The position numbers and the translations under genes were made by a program. From assembly GCA_023411645.1 (NCBI GenBank), contig JAEYON010000047.1:1-18615 (forward strand): a stretch of 18,615 nt of DNA, in the 5' to 3' direction. This DNA comes from Bacillota bacterium. Its GTDB lineage: Bacteria; Bacillota; Clostridia; Acetivibrionales; DTU013. Under the pieces are notes generated by a model, which worked only from the letters and a program-made list of their open reading frames with translations, was not told the origin of the DNA and made no database searches. Below are positions 15,608-18,615 of this stretch, piece by piece. Each line of letters starts with the position of its first letter. Position 1 is the stretch's first letter.

Positions 15608-17074
15608 CTATTTAATTAGATTTCGATGAATTAGTGGAGAAGGATGTTTGTTAAGAAATATATTAATCAATTCTGTTCGGTTTTGAACACCTGCTTTTGA
15701 ATAAAGATTTTTCACATGTGTTTTAATCGTATTTTCACTCACATGGAGCTCGCCTGCGATCATCCTGTATGTCTTTCCCGTGAGCAGCAATGAGGCAATT
15801 TCACTCTCCCGTTCCGTAAGCTTCTCCGAGATTGAGAAATCCTGAATCAGGCGTGACTGTTCCTGAAGCGGCATTTCAGAAAGTACCGACAGATAGGCAT
15901 GGTTTTTCAGTAGTACAGCGAGGCGCTTATTTAATGGAGGAAGCATCACAAGTGAAACACATACAACACCCAGTGCCAGCAGAGTGGAGCTCTGGCTTTG
16001 CACGTTTGCAGAAAACAAGGCGTTTCCAATCATCCCGCCCAGCATTACACCCAGCACATTAGCTGATAGTCCGATACCGAGAACTCTGGCGGGATTCCTG
16101 TGAAGCTCCAGCATTTCTCCCAGGATACTCCACCAAAATAGGTCATATACACCGCAAGCTCCCATCATGAGAGTATTCACAACAAGATAGCCCGGAGCTG
16201 AGCGGTCAAGTACCAGGAATGCAATGAAGGAAAAGCCAATCATGGCTATAGCAACAAATAGAACATAAGAACGGTTCGCTTTACGAGACAGATTCCTCAT
16301 AATAAACAAGGCAGCAATGTACGGAAGAGCCCAGTACCAGCTTGTCAGCCATTCAAGATGTGAAAAGGCAGGTCCCTGCACCTGGTACATAAGACCGGAA
16401 TTGATGGTGATGACCACAATGAACAGGCCCAGAAAAAAGAGGGGCTTCTCAATTCTGGACGGACTCTCCGGTTGATCATCAGACATAGTTATCTTCTCAT
16501 GATTATCAGCTTCCTCCTTTTGAGGGAGCTTCAGAGCTGACAGGAACGCCAAACCCAGCGCCAGTATGGATAAAGCAAGCCCCACATGAGGAGAAACATG
16601 TATAGTCGCCATATTAATAAGGATCATCAGAATGTTGGAGAAGATTAAACCATCAGCTATGGTTTTTATTCGTTCGTTTTTCGGTGTTCCGCTTTTAAGA
16701 AAGAATCCCCACGCCGCCACACTGCAACCGGCCAGCAAAGAGGCTGTAAGCAATGCCGCTGTCCATATAAATGATGGCGGAAGAAAAAAAACGCCTGAAG
16801 CTGCGGCGCATATTACAATGGAGGCAAGTATAAGTCTTTTCGCAGCTTTCAAAGTTTTAACAAAAAAGCCGCAAAGAACCAACCCGATAAAATGAGCGGC
16901 CATTGTACTGAAAACAAATTGATGAACAGGAACGTTGTGATAATCTGCAAGAGCGTACAGAATCCGGCCCTCAAACGGAAAGGCCAGAAGCCATGAGGAA
17001 AACAGAGAAAACACGATAATAGTTAATCTTCTATATTTAATCATAGCCAAAACAGACTTCACCGCATCACCCAT
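15608..17074 (-). CDS. Polytopic membrane protein with C-terminal LuxR-type HTH domain
   Basis: A 488-residue membrane-bound transcription regulator candidate. The first 400 residues hold about twelve hydrophobic helices in an MFS-transporter-like layout, with a polar loop (EEADNHEKITMSDDQPESPS) near the middle as in MFS proteins. The last 70 residues form a LuxR/NarL HTH: LTERESEIASLLLTGKTYRM at 419-438, then AGELHVSENTIKTHVKNLY with the recognition helix. No receiver or PAS domain is present, so the membrane domain is the likely sensor. The stop is followed by a terminator and a promoter lies directly upstream, so it can be expressed alone, although it sits 72 bp after kdpE. GGAG lies 8 nt before the ATG at 17074; M11 (17044) is an alternative start. 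Similar transporter-like LuxR proteins are known from Coriobacteriia and some Clostridia. Confidence 0.9.
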   Translation of the reverse strand: MGDAVKSVLAMIKYRRLTIIVFSLFSSWLLAFPFEGRILYALADYHNVPVHQFVFSTMAAHFIGLVLCGFFVKTLKAAKRLILASIVICAAASGVFFLPPSFIWTAALLTASLLAGCSVAAWGFFLKSGTPKNERIKTIADGLIFSNILMILINMATIHVSPHVGLALSILALGLAFLSALKLPQKEEADNHEKITMSDDQPESPSRIEKPLFFLGLFIVVITINSGLMYQVQGPAFSHLEWLTSWYWALPYIAALFIMRNLSRKANRSYVLFVAIAMIGFSFIAFLVLDRSAPGYLVVNTLMMGACGVYDLFWWSILGEMLELHRNPARVLGIGLSANVLGVMLGGMIGNALFSANVQSQSSTLLALGVVCVSLVMLPPLNKRLAVLLKNHAYLSVLSEMPLQEQSRLIQDFSISEKLTERESEIASLLLTGKTYRMIAGELHVSENTIKTHVKNLYSKAGVQNRTELINIFLNKHPSPLIHRNLIK

Positions 17075-17086
17075 CCTTTTTTCTCC

Positions 17087-17115
17087 ATTATATAGTCAAA
17101 GCTTCTGTGATACAA
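17087..17115 (-). promoter_or_regulatory. Sigma-A promoter of the LuxR-type gene
   Basis: On the minus strand TTGTAT (17115-17110) and TATAAT (17092-17087) are 17 bases apart. Transcription would start near 17080, only about six bases before the ATG at 17074 and downstream of its GGAG ribosome site (17083-17086). Confidence 0.6.
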
Positions 17116-17146
17116 GATGCGGAAAATCCGTCTGCAGCCAGAACCG

Positions 17147-17842
17147 TCATTTATCGGTAAATCGATAGCCGATACCTACCTGTGTAAGAATAAAACGCGG
17201 GTTTGCAGTGTCTTTTTCAATTTTCCTGCGAAGACTTGCCATAAATACACGCAGGCTTTTGGCATCGCCAACCTCTCCATAACCCCAGATCCGATTAAGA
17301 ATATAGTTGTGTGTAAGGACCTTCCCCCGATTGGTTATCAGCAGATTAAGCAGCTTATATTCCGTCGGCGTCAGATGGACTTCCTCTGTATCAATATATA
17401 CGATACCTTTTGTATAATCTACAGTTAAATAGTCGCATGTAAATATCTCCTTATTCATCATGGCAGCCATATTATTTAGCTTGCGCTCCGCAACCCGGAT
17501 TCTTGCCAGGAGCTCACCCGTATGAAATGGCTTGGTGATATAGTCGTCTGCTCCACAGTCAAGAGCCTGAATCTTCTCACTTTCTTCCTCCCTGGCAGAG
17601 ACAACGATAATCGGCACATTGCTCTTTTCCCTTATCCGCTCGATAACCGCTATTCCATCCATATCCGGCAGACCAAGATCCAATAAAATGATGTCCGGAT
17701 TATTCGAATAAAACAACGAGACAGCTTCTTTTCCTGTCGCCGTTAAAATGGTTTTATAGCCCTCATCCTTTAAAAACATAGTAATGAGGGACGTGATATA
17801 TTTGTCATCCTCTACGACCAATACCGTTACTGTGTTTCCCAT
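17147..17842 (-). CDS. kdpE: KdpE-type response regulator (OmpR family)
   Basis: A 231-residue two-component response regulator. The receiver domain (about 5-118) has the acidic pocket E11, D12 and D13, phosphoacceptor D55 (LLDLGLPDMDG), S82 in VSARE and K104 in TKPF. The winged-helix DNA-binding domain (about 130-229) carries HLTPTEYKLLNLL and the wing GIGYRF. The receiver sequence is of the KdpE type, which in other bacteria activates kdpFABC potassium-uptake genes under low potassium or osmotic stress. The ATG shares its A with the TGA of the kdpD fragment, and AAGGAGG precedes it by 7 nt. No terminator follows, so some read-through into the LuxR-type gene is possible. Confidence 0.93.
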   Translation of the reverse strand: MGNTVTVLVVEDDKYITSLITMFLKDEGYKTILTATGKEAVSLFYSNNPDIILLDLGLPDMDGIAVIERIREKSNVPIIVVSAREEESEKIQALDCGADDYITKPFHTGELLARIRVAERKLNNMAAMMNKEIFTCDYLTVDYTKGIVYIDTEEVHLTPTEYKLLNLLITNRGKVLTHNYILNRIWGYGEVGDAKSLRVFMASLRRKIEKDTANPRFILTQVGIGYRFTDK

Positions 17843-18615
17843 CAGCTCTCCTCCTTTACTGGCAGCGTAAATATAAACAGCGCTCCCCCGAGATGCGAAG
17901 TTCCCGTGCTGATGCTTCCGCCGTGCGCCTGTACTATTGCTTTACAAATTGCAAGGCCAAGACCTATTCCAGTTTTGCCATCCGGCCCGGTTCTTCCATT
18001 TGTAACAAAGGCCTCAAATAGATGCTCCGCAATGTGTTGATCAAATCCCGGTCCGCCGTCTGCAACCCTGAATTCGACACAGTCCTCTGACTGCTTTACC
18101 GAAATCTCAATCGGACATCCATCCGGTGTGTGCTTTACGGCATTATCCAAAAGATTGATAAGAACCTGAACGACCATTTTCCCATCCATTGGTATTGCAA
18201 TTAACTCTACCGGCAATATTTTGCTGAACGGTCTTACATTAAGCCCGATTACATGGGTTATTGCCTCATTTACAACATCGTCTACCACTTCTATCTGCTT
18301 TTTTACTACCAGATTTCCATTATCGATTCTCGTCATATTCAGCATATTTTCAACCATGGTTGTCAGCCAAACCGCCTGTTCATTAATATCCTTCAATAAG
18401 TGCAGCACGCTTTCGCGCTCAAGGTTTTCACCACGCTGCAGCAAATAACTGCTTGCTCCCACAATTCCTGTAAGAGGAGTGCGCAAATCATGGCTGATGC
18501 TCCGAAGTAAATTGCTCTTTAGATGCTCCCGTTCCATAGCAATCCGAATTTTTTCCCGTTCATTATAAACAAACTCACGGTCAAGAGCAATCCCCATCTG
18601 TGCAGCAACTGTATT
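17842..18615 (-). CDS. kdpD: KdpD-type sensor histidine kinase, C-terminal part (5' end outside window)
   Basis: The frame is open to the right window edge, so an apparent start at 18597 is internal; six more residues (NTVAAQ) are read upstream of it. The 257 visible residues cover the end of a sensor region, the phosphorylation helix with its His in SISHDLRTPLTG, the N box (INLLDNAVKHTPDG), the G boxes (VADGGPGFD and GIGLGLAICKAIVQAHGG) and the C-terminus. It should autophosphorylate and pass phosphate to the overlapping kdpE product. The KdpD assignment rests on the KdpE neighbour and on similarity of the kinase core; the N-terminal KdpD and Usp domains that would prove it are not in the window. 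Confidence 0.9.
   Translation of the reverse strand, partial: NTVAAQMGIALDREFVYNEREKIRIAMEREHLKSNLLRSISHDLRTPLTGIVGASSYLLQRGENLERESVLHLLKDINEQAVWLTTMVENMLNMTRIDNGNLVVKKQIEVVDDVVNEAITHVIGLNVRPFSKILPVELIAIPMDGKMVVQVLINLLDNAVKHTPDGCPIEISVKQSEDCVEFRVADGGPGFDQHIAEHLFEAFVTNGRTGPDGKTGIGLGLAICKAIVQAHGGSISTGTSHLGGALFIFTLPVKEES

Overview
The window looks like part of the chromosome of a clostridial Bacillota species, probably an anaerobe that degrades plant polysaccharide. The clues are S-layer homology (SLH) surface proteins, a GH51 arabinofuranosidase, a PepV-like M20 dipeptidase, a KdpDE pair, strong AGGAGG ribosome-binding sites, canonical sigma-A promoters and a moderate GC content. The species cannot be named from sequence alone. 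Every convincing gene lies on the minus strand, so transcription runs from high to low coordinates. No tRNA, rRNA, CRISPR array, transposase or phage gene was seen.

Layout from right to left (order of transcription). (1) 18615-17147: the C-terminal part of a KdpD-type sensor kinase, cut by the window edge, overlaps the start of kdpE; no kdpFABC genes are visible. (2) 17074-15608: a polytopic membrane protein ending in a LuxR-type DNA-binding domain, with its own promoter and terminator. (3) 15418-12878: a zinc-ribbon, single-pass membrane protein with a very large exported part of unknown function. (4) 12730-10623: a canonical promoter drives a small HTH-like regulator that overlaps (ATGA) a transmembrane Ser/Thr kinase with a leucine-rich-repeat (LRR) ectodomain; a terminator follows. 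(5) 10492-7747: two secreted LRR proteins, one with an SLH-like region plus beta-repeats and one lipoprotein, ending in a terminator. (6) 7746-7368: a non-coding stretch with two nearly identical 46-bp palindromes flanking other hairpins. (7) 7367-1896: a compact run of M20 dipeptidase, GH51 arabinofuranosidase, a Cys-rich DUF6171-like protein and a CopA copper ATPase. (8) 1780-1: an SLH protein with three 113-residue fibronectin-III-like repeats, cut by the window edge.

The most interesting unit is regions 3-5. A regulator, a receptor-like kinase and two surface proteins sit side by side, and the kinase and both surface proteins carry the same kind of LRR module with the same N-terminal cap. 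The inference is an envelope-sensing or surface-remodelling system in which the kinase ectodomain and the exported LRR proteins recognise related ligands or each other. The palindromic repeat element at 7405-7591 is the best non-coding candidate for something undescribed.
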